NCBI GenBank assembly: GCA_038329845.1
Contig: JBBQNJ010000107.1
Span: 1 to 11,395 of the forward strand
Length of the DNA stretch: 11,395 nt
Direction: 5' to 3'
Source: JBBQNJ01 sp038329845
GTDB lineage: Bacteria; Planctomycetota; Phycisphaerae; Tepidisphaerales; Tepidisphaeraceae
In this document: piece after piece, positions 1 to 7,145 of the stretch
Numbering within the stretch: the first letter of the stretch is position 1
How the letters are laid out: the number at the start of each line of letters is the position of its first letter
Position numbers and translations under genes: made by a program
The notes under the pieces: generated by a model
The model's database searches: none
Seen by the model: only the letters and a program-made list of their open reading frames with translations
What the model was told of the DNA's origin: nothing

Positions 1-322
1 CCTGACCTTCCTCATCGCAAACCCGCCGCACGGTATCGTTGCTGATCGAGAAATGGCTCAGCTCCAGCAACAGCTTCGCCGCCTCGTCGAACGAGCAACT
101 GCTCCCGGCGAGAACGATCATCCGCCGGACATAGGGGCTGATGCGATGGGCGCTGTCGATCCCCGCCCAGCTTTCCCAGGGAAGGTAGCTGGCGTGACAG
201 GCTCGACAGGCGTAATAGCGGCGTGGTACGTCGATATGCCCGAGGCTGCTCAGGATCGTTTTCTCACCGCAGCGTCGGAAGCTGGCGGATTTGCCGCGGG
301 AACAGGGAAAACTGCAGGCCCC

Positions 323-339
323 GAATGCCATTCACTTAA
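323..339 (+). repeat. Left terminal inverted repeat of the MITE
   Basis: GAATGCCATTCACTTAA is a perfect 17-bp match, in inverted orientation, to 408-424. It abuts the left copy of the flanking direct repeat. Confidence 0.85.
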
Positions 340-407
340 CGTGAAACCGGCTGGGGAAAGTCGCCTTATTGGTCCAAGACTGCTGTTGAGTTCGCCGACT
401 TTGGCCC

Positions 408-424
408 TTAAGTGAATGGCATTC
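408..424 (-). repeat. Right terminal inverted repeat of the MITE
   Basis: TTAAGTGAATGGCATTC is the exact reverse complement of the left end at 323-339. Its last base is shared with the flanking direct repeat, which makes the element boundary ambiguous by 1 bp. Confidence 0.85.
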
Positions 425-433
425 TGCAGGCCC

Positions 434-440
434 CTTTTTT
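434..440 (-). other. Candidate -1 programmed frameshift heptamer A AAA AAG
   Basis: On the minus strand the transposase start frame reads CAA AAA AAG GGG, which contains the canonical bacterial -1 slippery heptamer in the correct phase. A -1 slip here reads GGG GCC TGC and then, once the MITE is removed, AGT TTT CCC TGT, entering the zinc-ribbon frame without a stop. Some IS families make their full transposase this way. A simple one-base indel in the A run would look the same, so the regulatory role is inferred. Confidence 0.5.
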
Positions 441-651
441 TGCGCCCCTTCCTGGGACGCCAGCGATAACTCCAGCATCTGGCGTAGATGGTCGAAGCCC
501 TTCTCGTGAAGCATCGCTTCAACCTGAAACAGGCCCTGACCATGCGGAGCGGACTTCACCGCCGCATTCACGCTTCGCATGACCAGCACCGCCGACTCCG
601 CCGCCAGCAGTTCCTCGGCAGACAACTTGGAAAAGTCCAGACTCATGGAAA

Positions 652-679
652 CCTCCGTGTTTGAGTTCTCGCCATTATG
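652..679 (-). promoter_or_regulatory. Transposase ribosome binding site and possible -10 element
   Basis: Reading the minus strand, GGAGG (652-656) sits 5 nt before the transposase ATG at 646. Further upstream is CATAAT (674-679), a 5/6 match to the sigma70 -10 box. I could not find a convincing -35 at the right distance. The ribosome binding site is clear; the promoter is tentative. Confidence 0.5.
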
Positions 680-815
680 ACACGTTCGCCACAATCGTGC
701 GCTACACCCCGGCAGCCGCATAAACTGTCACGCACCCGACTTCAGCGCTCGACGGGTTTATCATTACAGAATTCCTGACCCGGCGGACGAGTTATCTGGA
801 AAGTAGGAGCCATCT

Positions 816-1055
816 ATGGCCGTGATCGACGCCGCTGACATTATTGAACTGACCGCCACCATCCTCAAAGCGCCTGGGCCCCTCTTCTGGACGCGATATG
901 AAGCCGGAGCCGACGTGCTGTACGTCAACTTCGAGAAACCCGCCGTCGCGACTGATAGCATCCTCAGCGACGATGACATCATCATTCGCTATCGAGGCGA
1001 CGTGGTGATTGGCTTTACCGTCGTGCACGCCAGCACTCGCAAGGCCGGTGCCTGA
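816..1055 (+). CDS. DUF2283 family small protein
   Basis: This is a 79-residue soluble protein. The core is recognisable as DUF2283: a stretch around DVLYVNF (about residues 29-35), then a DSILSDDDIIIRY segment (about 47-59) and a closing GFTVVHAS motif. DUF2283 proteins have no assigned enzymatic activity. They often lie beside small toxin-like or nuclease-like genes and have been suggested to be antitoxins. The start ATG is supported by AGGAG six bases upstream. The next sequence downstream contains a remnant of a toxin/nuclease-like protein, so this may be an antitoxin that survived after its partner decayed; that is inference. The gene lies just outside the transposase region and is transcribed divergently from it. 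Confidence 0.75.
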   Translation: MAVIDAADIIELTATILKAPGPLFWTRYEAGADVLYVNFEKPAVATDSILSDDDIIIRYRGDVVIGFTVVHASTRKAGA

Positions 1056-1355
1056 TCGTTCGCGGACGCGCTGCGTCCTCCCACGCGATCCGGCTCGTGG
1101 GCTTCTCCATCCTCGGAATATCAACTCTACGGCCTGAGCGACGACGAGATCGCCATCGTTGAGGAGGGCGACGCGACGAATCTTTTCACCGACTACGCGG
1201 GACGCACGATCCGGCTGACGGAGCAGCGGCGGGCGCACCTCATGTCGCACCCCGAAATACGCGCGCTCGAGCCACCACTCGAAGGCGAGCCGGATTTACG
1301 GGATCAACAGGATGCCCGGGGTAAGGCGTTCCTGTGTCGATGGCGCATGCTTTGA
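1056..1355 (+). pseudogene. Chimeric remnant: RM-methylase C-terminal tail joined to a small nuclease/toxin-like N-terminus
   Basis: There is no start codon in a sensible place, but the frame stays open directly from the DUF2283 stop codon to TGA at 1353-1355. Two recognisable pieces occur in it. At about 1116-1164 is EYQLYGLSDDEIAIVEE, the characteristic last residues of Eco57I/TaqI-like restriction-modification methylases. At about 1185-1250 is DYAGRTIRLTEQRRAHLMSH, which resembles the N-terminus of small nuclease-fold proteins (PBECR-like) commonly paired with DUF2283 genes. After HPEI the sequence loses similarity and ends. I read this as fused gene debris from an accessory locus. The stretch from here to 1476 holds no intact gene. 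Confidence 0.5.
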
Positions 1356-1410
1356 ATCCTGCGCATTCCGCCCATCGCGGTCTTCCCGCTCGGTCTTCGA
1401 CCGGTTGCGC

Positions 1411-1438
1411 TTGCCCGCATCGTCGTCGCGGCGATACT
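1411..1438 (+). promoter_or_regulatory. Weak sigma70-like promoter upstream of aguB
   Basis: TTGCCC (1411-1416) and GATACT (1433-1438) are separated by 16 bp, each a 4/6 match to consensus. Transcription would begin near 1445, about 30 nt before the chosen aguB start. The match is modest and the assignment tentative. Confidence 0.3.
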
Positions 1439-1476
1439 CAGGGGGCATCTGTGGTCGAACCGCAGTGAGTGACGCT

Positions 1477-2466
1477 ATGAAAAAACCCGCAGCAACAGTT
1501 CGGCCCGCCCCCCATTCTCCCGGTCGAACCGCCGCCGTGAAGGTTCCGGCCGCCGCGATTCCCGGCGGGCGGGAAGTGGTGGTCGCCTTGACGCAGATGG
1601 CCTGCGTGGCTGACCCCGACGATAACCTGGCCAACCAGATCCGCCTGATCGAGCGGGCGATCAAGTCGGGCGCCCGGATGATCTGCACGCAGGAGTTGTT
1701 TCGCTCGCAGTATTTCTGCCAGGTCGAGGACCATCGCTTTTTCAAGTTGGCCGAGCCGATCCCCGGGCCGTCTACCCGCGCCATGAGCAAGCTGGCGAAA
1801 AAGCACAAGGTGGTGATCATCGCCTCGCTGTTCGAGCGCCGCGCCCAGGGGCTGTATCACAACACCGCCCTCGTTCTCGACACCGATGGCTCGATCGCCG
1901 GGATTTATCGCAAGATGCACATCCCGGATGATCCGCTCTACTACGAGAAGTTTTATTTCACGCCCGGCGACACGGGGTTTCGCGCATTCGATACGAAAGT
2001 TGAACGCATCGGGACCCTCATCTGCTGGGATCAGTGGTTTCCCGAAGCAGCGCGTCTGACGGCCCTGCAAGGGGCGCAAATTCTGTTCTATCCCACGGCC
2101 ATCGGCTGGCATCCGAGTGAAAAAGCCGAATATGGGCCGGATCAGCACGAATCGTGGGAGCTGATGCAGCGCAGCCATGCCGTGGCGAACGGCTGCTATG
2201 TCTGCGCCCCGAACCGGATCGGGTTGGAAAAGATTCTCGGCGCCGATGGTGAGCCGGTAAGCGATGAGGGCATCCAGTTCTGGGGCCAGTCGTTCATCGC
2301 CGGTCCGAACGGGCGGGTTCTGGCCAAGGCGTCGGAGGACCGCGAAGAGGTGCTGCTCCACTCGCTGGACATGGACAAGGTCGAGTTCAGTCGCACCCAT
2401 TGGCCTTTCCTGCGCGATCGCCGCGTCGATGCCTACGAGAACTTAACTCGCCGATTCGTGGATTGA
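1477..2466 (+). CDS. aguB: N-carbamoylputrescine amidase
   Basis: This 329-residue cytoplasmic enzyme of the nitrilase superfamily hydrolyses N-carbamoylputrescine to putrescine, CO2 and ammonia, the last step of the agmatine route to polyamines. The Glu-Lys-Cys catalytic triad is visible: Glu73 in TQELF, Lys146 in YRKMHIPDD and Cys183 in LICWDQWFPE. Family hallmarks also include EKFYFTPGD, a YPTAIGWHP segment, an HAVANGCYV motif and the closing THWPFLRDRR. I chose ATG 1477 rather than earlier in-frame starts because the upstream part looks non-coding. Even so, about 30 Ala/Pro/Lys-rich residues precede the first conserved strand (VVVALTQMA), a non-conserved extension. No strong Shine-Dalgarno site is visible. 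The partner enzyme aguA lies 1.6 kb downstream on the same strand, which supports the specific substrate call over a generic carbon-nitrogen hydrolase. Confidence 0.93.
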   Translation: MKKPAATVRPAPHSPGRTAAVKVPAAAIPGGREVVVALTQMACVADPDDNLANQIRLIERAIKSGARMICTQELFRSQYFCQVEDHRFFKLAEPIPGPSTRAMSKLAKKHKVVIIASLFERRAQGLYHNTALVLDTDGSIAGIYRKMHIPDDPLYYEKFYFTPGDTGFRAFDTKVERIGTLICWDQWFPEAARLTALQGAQILFYPTAIGWHPSEKAEYGPDQHESWELMQRSHAVANGCYVCAPNRIGLEKILGADGEPVSDEGIQFWGQSFIAGPNGRVLAKASEDREEVLLHSLDMDKVEFSRTHWPFLRDRRVDAYENLTRRFVD

Positions 2467-2561
2467 GTGGAAGGTTCATGGCGCTTCTGGCGAGGTGCGT
2501 CGACGAACTTGCGGAGTGACCCATGTCCCGTCGTGAACGGTCCATCAAGACGACCCCGGGG

Positions 2562-2590
2562 GTGCCAAGCCCTGCTCGGCAGTGTAATAT
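2562..2590 (+). promoter_or_regulatory. Candidate promoter giving a leaderless sulfatase-aguA transcript
   Basis: GTGCCA (2562-2567) and TAATAT (2585-2590) are 17 bp apart, each a 4/6 match to consensus. The -10 box ends only 6 nt before the sulfatase ATG at 2597, so transcription would begin at or next to the start codon. No Shine-Dalgarno sequence exists there, which is consistent with leaderless translation. Confidence 0.35.
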
Positions 2591-2596
2591 CCCGTC

Positions 2597-4057
2597 ATGG
2601 ATCGAACCCGCCCTAATATTGTGATGGTCTTGGCCGATGACTGGGGCTACGGGGATATCTCCTGCCTCAACCCGGCATCGAAAATCCCCACCCCCTGCAC
2701 CGATGCGTTGGCGCGGGAGTCGATGACGTTCACCGATATGCACTCGAACTCGGCGGTCTGCTCGCCGACGCGATATGGAGTGTTGACCGGGCGATACTGC
2801 TGGCGCGGGGCGCTCAAACGCGGTGTTTTAGGCGGATTTGATGATCTTCTGATCGAATCGGGACGAACGACGGTCGCCTCGATGCTGCGCGATGTCGGCT
2901 ATCGCACCGCGTGCATCGGCAAGTGGCATCTGGGCTTGGGATGGGTCCACGCCAAGGCCCCGCCGCGAAATGAGGCGGGATTTCTGCCTTGGGATGATGC
3001 CAACATTTCGATCCGTTTTGACCAGCCGCTCACCGCCGGCCCGCACACGGTGGGCTTCGATGAGTCGCTGATCATTCCCGCGTCGCTGGACATCGCGCCT
3101 TACGTGTACATCGAGAACGGGCGGGTGATCGATCATCCGATCGGCCGGGTCGAGGCATCGAAGTTCCCGCAATTCTGGCGGGAAGGGTCATGCGGCTGGG
3201 GCGTGCAGCATGAGACCAGCCTGCTCGAGTTCACCCGCCGTGCCGAGCAGTTCATCACCGACTCGGCGCGGCAATCGCCGGATCGGCCGTTTTTCCTTTA
3301 CTTTCCCACCCCTTCGCCGCACGCGCCCCATGTGCCGCGAAAGCCGTTCCGGGGTCGCAGCGCCTGCGGCGTCTACGGCGACTACGTGGTCGAGCATGAC
3401 TGGTCGGTCGGGCGAGTTCTGGCCGCGCTGGATCGCAATGGCCTGACCGACAACACGCTGGTGATCGTCACATCCGACAACGGCGCTCATATGCGCGGCA
3501 GCGCCTTCGACTATGAGCGCGACTATGGCCATCGCAGCAATCACATCTATCGCGGCCAGAAGTCAGACTGCTGGGACGGCGGGCATCGCGTGCCGTTTTT
3601 CGCCCGCTGGCCCGGGGTGATCAAGCCGGGAACCACCTGTGATCAGACATCATGCCTGACAGATTTGCTCGCCACCGCCGCCGAGGCGACCGGCACGCGG
3701 CTGCCGAGCGATGCCGCCGAAGACAGCGTCAGCCTTCTGCCGCTGTGGCGCCGCGACGGGCAGGCTAGCGCGACGGGGACCGTTCGCAACCGTGAGGCGG
3801 TTGTCCATCACGGCATCGACGGGCGCTTCGCCATTCGCCAGGGACGTTGGAAACTGCTGGACTGCGCCGGCTCCGGCGGATGGTCACTTCCCGAGGATTC
3901 GGTCCCTCCGGGCGCGCCTCGAGCACAGCTCTACGACATCCAAGCCGATCCCGCCGAGCAGCATAATCTCTTCGACCAGCGGCCCGAGGTGGTCGACCAA
4001 TTGCTGGCGCTGCTGCATCGGTATCAAACCCAGGACCGCAGCGTCGAAACGGCATGA
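2597..4057 (+). CDS. Sulfatase, family S1 (arylsulfatase-like)
   Basis: A 486-residue sulfate ester hydrolase of the formylglycine-dependent alkaline-phosphatase-like superfamily. The N-terminal metal site is ADDWGYGD (Asp14, Asp15). The modification motif C-S-P-T-R has Cys55 as the residue converted to formylglycine and Arg59 as its conserved partner. Further active-site elements are GKWHLG (Lys109), SPHAPH (His242), SDNGAH (Asp294, Asn295) and GQKSDCWDGGHRVP (Lys322). The C-terminal ELY-type subdomain ends with QLYDIQADPAEQHNL. The start is fixed: an in-frame TAA lies at 2585-2587 and the conserved fold begins at residue 6, so there is no signal peptide. This is unusual, since many bacterial sulfatases of this class are exported. 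The stop overlaps the aguA start (ATGA), implying translational coupling. The natural substrate cannot be read from the sequence, and no formylglycine-generating enzyme gene is in the window. Confidence 0.93.
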   Translation: MDRTRPNIVMVLADDWGYGDISCLNPASKIPTPCTDALARESMTFTDMHSNSAVCSPTRYGVLTGRYCWRGALKRGVLGGFDDLLIESGRTTVASMLRDVGYRTACIGKWHLGLGWVHAKAPPRNEAGFLPWDDANISIRFDQPLTAGPHTVGFDESLIIPASLDIAPYVYIENGRVIDHPIGRVEASKFPQFWREGSCGWGVQHETSLLEFTRRAEQFITDSARQSPDRPFFLYFPTPSPHAPHVPRKPFRGRSACGVYGDYVVEHDWSVGRVLAALDRNGLTDNTLVIVTSDNGAHMRGSAFDYERDYGHRSNHIYRGQKSDCWDGGHRVPFFARWPGVIKPGTTCDQTSCLTDLLATAAEATGTRLPSDAAEDSVSLLPLWRRDGQASATGTVRNREAVVHHGIDGRFAIRQGRWKLLDCAGSGGWSLPEDSVPPGAPRAQLYDIQADPAEQHNLFDQRPEVVDQLLALLHRYQTQDRSVETA

Positions 4058-5130
4058 AGAAAAAGCCAAGAATTCTTCGTCAGACCCCCGCCGCCCTGGG
4101 CTATTCATTCCCGCCGGAGTGGCGCCGGCATGCCGGAACGTGGTTTTCCTGGCCCCGGCCGGAAGGGATTTCTTTTCCGGACAAGTACCACACCGTGCCT
4201 GAAAATCTGGCGAGGATCATCGCCCGGATTGCCCCGCGCGAGCGGGTGCATATCAACGTTCCCAACGGTAACTGGGAATATATCGTTCGGCACGAACTGA
4301 AGACGCATGGCGTCGCCGAACGCAATATTTATTTTCATTATATCAAAACCAACGAAAGCTGGTGCCGCGATCATGGTCCGGCGTTCGTGCTAGGCCACGG
4401 TCGAGATGGCAAGCGGCGGATGGCGATCGTGGATTGGGGATTCAACGCTTGGGGCGGCAAGTATCCCCCCTACGATGATGACGATGCCGTTCCCACCCGC
4501 ATCGCCGAGGAACTGGGGCTGGACCTGTTCTATCCAAGCATCGTGATGGAAGGCGGCGCTGTCGATTTCAACGGCGCTGGGACGGTCATGACCACCGCCT
4601 CATGCCTGCTGAACAAGAACCGCAACCCGGGTCTGGGAAAACGCCGGATCGAACAGTATCTTAAGGACTACTACGGCCAGCGGCACGTGATCTGGCTGGG
4701 CGAAGGCATCGTCGGCGACGACACCGACGGGCACATCGACGACCTCGCCCGGTTCATCTCACCGCGCACGATCGTCACCACGGTCGAGGAGGATCCACGC
4801 GACGCAAACTACGCGATCCTCCAGGACAATCTCGAGCGCCTGGCAAAGCTGCGCGACCAGGACGGCGAGCCGTTCGAGATCATCACCCTGCCCATGCCCG
4901 GCGTGATCGAGCATGACGGCCAGCGCCTTCCGGCCACGTACGTCAACTTCTACTTCGTCAACGGCGCGTTGCTTGTGCCGACCTACCGCCACCGCCGCAA
5001 TGATCGCAAGGCGCTGGACATTCTTCAGCGGCATCTTCCCGGCCGCGAGGTGATCGGGATCGACTGCACGGAACTGATCTGGGGCCTGGGCGCGATCCAC
5101 TGCCTTACCCAGCAGCAGCCGGCGGTGTGA
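4054..5130 (+). CDS. aguA: Agmatine deiminase
   Basis: This 358-residue enzyme of the peptidyl-arginine-deiminase-type pentein fold converts agmatine to N-carbamoylputrescine and ammonia in the cytoplasm. The expected motifs occur in order: ESWCRDHGP (101-109, substrate guanidinium-binding Asp106), WGFNAWGGKYPPYDDD (128-143), MEGGAVDFNGAGT (165-177), GDDTDGHIDDLARF (221-234, with catalytic His227 and nearby Asp229) and the C-terminal WGLGAIHCLTQQQPA, whose Cys350 is the nucleophile. Length is normal for the family. The start ATG overlaps the sulfatase stop codon, and the lysine-rich opening MKKKPRILRQ leads directly into conserved PPEW and WFSWP. With aguB upstream, the window holds both steps from agmatine to putrescine. 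I found no convincing terminator between its stop and the MoxR gene. Confidence 0.95.
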   Translation: MKKKPRILRQTPAALGYSFPPEWRRHAGTWFSWPRPEGISFPDKYHTVPENLARIIARIAPRERVHINVPNGNWEYIVRHELKTHGVAERNIYFHYIKTNESWCRDHGPAFVLGHGRDGKRRMAIVDWGFNAWGGKYPPYDDDDAVPTRIAEELGLDLFYPSIVMEGGAVDFNGAGTVMTTASCLLNKNRNPGLGKRRIEQYLKDYYGQRHVIWLGEGIVGDDTDGHIDDLARFISPRTIVTTVEEDPRDANYAILQDNLERLAKLRDQDGEPFEIITLPMPGVIEHDGQRLPATYVNFYFVNGALLVPTYRHRRNDRKALDILQRHLPGREVIGIDCTELIWGLGAIHCLTQQQPAV

Positions 5131-5268
5131 TGATAGTCCCGGTGCGGCAGGCCGAGCCGCTCGTTCCTTTTTGAGCTCGGGTGCCCGACCCATCAGTTTC
5201 AACCGCCTCTCGCTTCGTGCGGTATCAACGGGTATACATGATCGTGGCGATCGCCTGATCGATCGCCG

Positions 5269-6342
<1,074 letters not shown>

Positions 6343-6470
6343 CGGTTCTGACGGACCGTGCTGTCATCCGGCTGACCCTCGGCCCACCCCTGCCGAGCAT
6401 TTGATCGGTGCAGATTCACTGTCTTATGACCCGCTCCTCGCAGTTTGGCGGGGCGATGTTCGTAATTCGT

Positions 6471-6498
6471 TTGACTCCCCGCCGGAGGGTGTCATAAT
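6471..6498 (+). promoter_or_regulatory. Sigma70-type promoter for the DUF2203 gene
   Basis: TTGACT (6471-6476) and CATAAT (6493-6498) each match consensus at five of six positions and are separated by 16 bp. This is the best promoter in the window. Predicted transcription starts near 6505, leaving a leader of about 125 nt before the DUF2203 start codon. Confidence 0.6.
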
Positions 6499-6504
6499 CG
6501 AATC

Positions 6505-6628
6505 AGTCGCTTGCCGGTGCGTGTCGGTGAAGCGTTTTCCGCGGTGCGGAAGTTGGCCCAGCGACGTATCGAGTCGCGTATCGCGCGAAAGGCGTGCCCG
6601 CATTCGGGCCCGCTTGGAAAGGTGTATT
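6505..6628 (+). other. Structured 5' leader of the DUF2203 transcript
   Basis: This is non-coding sequence between the predicted transcription start and ATG 6629. It can form at least two short hairpins: GCGAC (6561-6565) with GTCGC (6573-6577), and GCCCG (6596-6600) with CGGGC (6605-6609) closing a CATT tetraloop. The second lies directly upstream of the AAGG ribosome binding site. I do not recognise a known riboswitch class. Hairpins of this size also arise by chance in GC-rich DNA. Confidence 0.3.
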
Positions 6629-7051
6629 ATGGCTGGTCCACAGTCGGCGGCACCCAAGCCCGCCACTCCATCGCGGCCGAGGCGACGGTTCACCGTCGAG
6701 CAGGCGAATAAAGCGTTGCTGCTGGTGTCGCGGATCGTCAGCGACATCGTTCTCTCGCATGAGGAGGTATCGCGGCTTCAGAAACAGCTGACCGACTCGG
6801 CCACGGCGCAGAACCACGGCGATCTCGAGCGTGCCATCGACCGTTTGCAGGATTACGTCGATGAATTGAGCGAAGTGGGCTGCGAGTTGAAGGACTTTCA
6901 ATCGGGGCTGGTCGATTTCATCGGCCGCCACCGTGGACATGATGTGTATCTATGCTGGCGGCTGGGCGAGCCGCGGGTCGATCACTGGCACGAGATGCAC
7001 GCCGGATTCGCCGGACGACAGCCCGTCAGCACGCTGGACGAGCGGGAATAA
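6629..7051 (+). CDS. DUF2203 family protein
   Basis: A 140-residue soluble protein of unknown function. After about 20 Pro/Arg-rich residues it follows the DUF2203 pattern: RFTVEQANKALLLVSRIVSD (20-39), a long predicted helical or coiled-coil segment through about residue 88, then GLVDF (93-97), the signature YLCWRLGE (107-114) and the closing HWHEMHAGFAGRQP (119-132). The start at ATG 6629 is chosen because AAGG lies 8-9 nt upstream and because the preceding in-frame sequence lies in the promoter and leader region. The family is widespread in several phyla, including planctomycetes, but has no established role. It probably has its own promoter, so it need not share a function with the MoxR gene upstream. 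Confidence 0.88.
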   Translation: MAGPQSAAPKPATPSRPRRRFTVEQANKALLLVSRIVSDIVLSHEEVSRLQKQLTDSATAQNHGDLERAIDRLQDYVDELSEVGCELKDFQSGLVDFIGRHRGHDVYLCWRLGEPRVDHWHEMHAGFAGRQPVSTLDERE

Positions 7052-7081
7052 TTCCTCGCAAGCCCATCCGAATTTTCCGAC

Positions 7082-7113
7082 GGAGCCGGCATTTTACGAA
7101 AAATGTCGGCTCC
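7082..7113 (+). terminator. Strong intergenic hairpin after the DUF2203 gene
   Basis: The arms GGAGCCGGCATTTT (7082-7095) and AAAATGTCGGCTCC (7100-7113) pair over 14 positions, with a single G-U wobble, around an ACGA tetraloop. It sits 30 nt past the DUF2203 stop and 32 nt before the next start codon. There is no T-run after it on the plus strand, so it is not a textbook intrinsic terminator. It could instead be a 3'-end stabiliser, an attenuating structure or a protein-binding palindrome. Confidence 0.45.
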
Positions 7114-7132
7114 CGTCGTTGCCGTACCCGCC

Positions 7133-7138
7133 TACACT
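7133..7138 (+). promoter_or_regulatory. -10-like hexamer close to the metallophosphoesterase start
   Basis: TACACT (four of six consensus positions) ends 7 nt before ATG 7146, where no Shine-Dalgarno sequence is visible. That spacing would give a leaderless mRNA. I found no good -35 element, so this is weak on its own and is noted because two other genes here show the same arrangement. Confidence 0.25.
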
Positions 7139-7145
7139 CACCCCG

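Larger units (their letters stand above)
323..424. mobile_element. MITE-like element, 102 bp, with perfect 17-bp terminal inverted repeats
   Basis: This is a short non-coding insertion inside the transposase gene. The left end GAATGCCATTCACTTAA (323-339) is the exact reverse complement of the right end (408-424), and a subterminal pair AAAGTCG (357-363) / CGACTTT (396-402) adds further symmetry. It is flanked by identical copies of CTGCAGGCCCC (312-322 and 424-434), so the target duplication is 10 or 11 bp depending on how the shared C at 424 is assigned. The ends resemble my recollection of the IS4 termini (TAATGCCGATCAGTTAAG), and 10-13-bp duplications are known for IS4-group elements. I infer a non-autonomous derivative mobilised by an IS4-family transposase encoded elsewhere. 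It carries no ORF of its own. Confidence 0.8.
312..434. repeat. Target-site duplication pair flanking the MITE
   Basis: CTGCAGGCCCC occurs at 312-322 and again at 424-434 in direct orientation, exactly outside the inverted repeats. This is the expected footprint of a transposition event. Collapsing the pair to one copy reconstructs an uninterrupted transposase sequence apart from the separate -1 frame change. Confidence 0.85.
1..646 (-). pseudogene. ISKra4-like transposase, 5' part, interrupted by a MITE and frame-shifted
   Basis: This is the N-terminal part of an insertion-sequence transposase, and the catalytic domain lies beyond the left edge. It starts at ATG 646, chosen because GGAGG (652-656) lies 5 nt upstream and the protein opens MSLDFSKLSAEELL, a start I recognise from ISKra4-family transposases of planctomycetes. 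The first 71 codons (MSLDF to QKKG, 646-434) are in one frame. The continuation (311 to 1) is in the -1 frame and carries a Cys-rich zinc-ribbon-like stretch (FPCSRG, RRCGEKT, then YYACRACHASY). After it comes SPYVRRMIVLAGSSCSFDEA, typical of the family. A 102-bp element with its target duplication (112 bp in all) separates the halves; removing 312-423 rejoins them with no stop codon but leaves a -1 frame change at the A7 run (435-441). The copy is almost certainly inactive as it stands. The family assignment rests on recalled motifs. Confidence 0.75.

Noticed and set aside
250..543. 97-codon minus-strand frame crossing the MITE
   Set aside because: It reads the transposase DNA in a frame different from both recognisable transposase halves and ends just inside the zinc-ribbon region.
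1296..1448. 50-codon charged minus-strand frame divergent from aguB
   Set aside because: It has no ribosome binding site and no family resemblance, and it covers the region where the aguB promoter is expected.
5246..5255. Perfect 10-bp palindrome GGCGATCGCC upstream of MoxR
   Set aside because: It is a short GATC/GCGATCGC-type palindrome that is common by chance in GC-rich genomes, with no second operator-like copy at a regular spacing.
5131..5268. Possible terminator after aguA (CCGAGC with GCTCGG around a T-run)
   Set aside because: The T-run lies inside the loop instead of after the stem, and the stem is only 6 bp, so it does not fit an intrinsic terminator.
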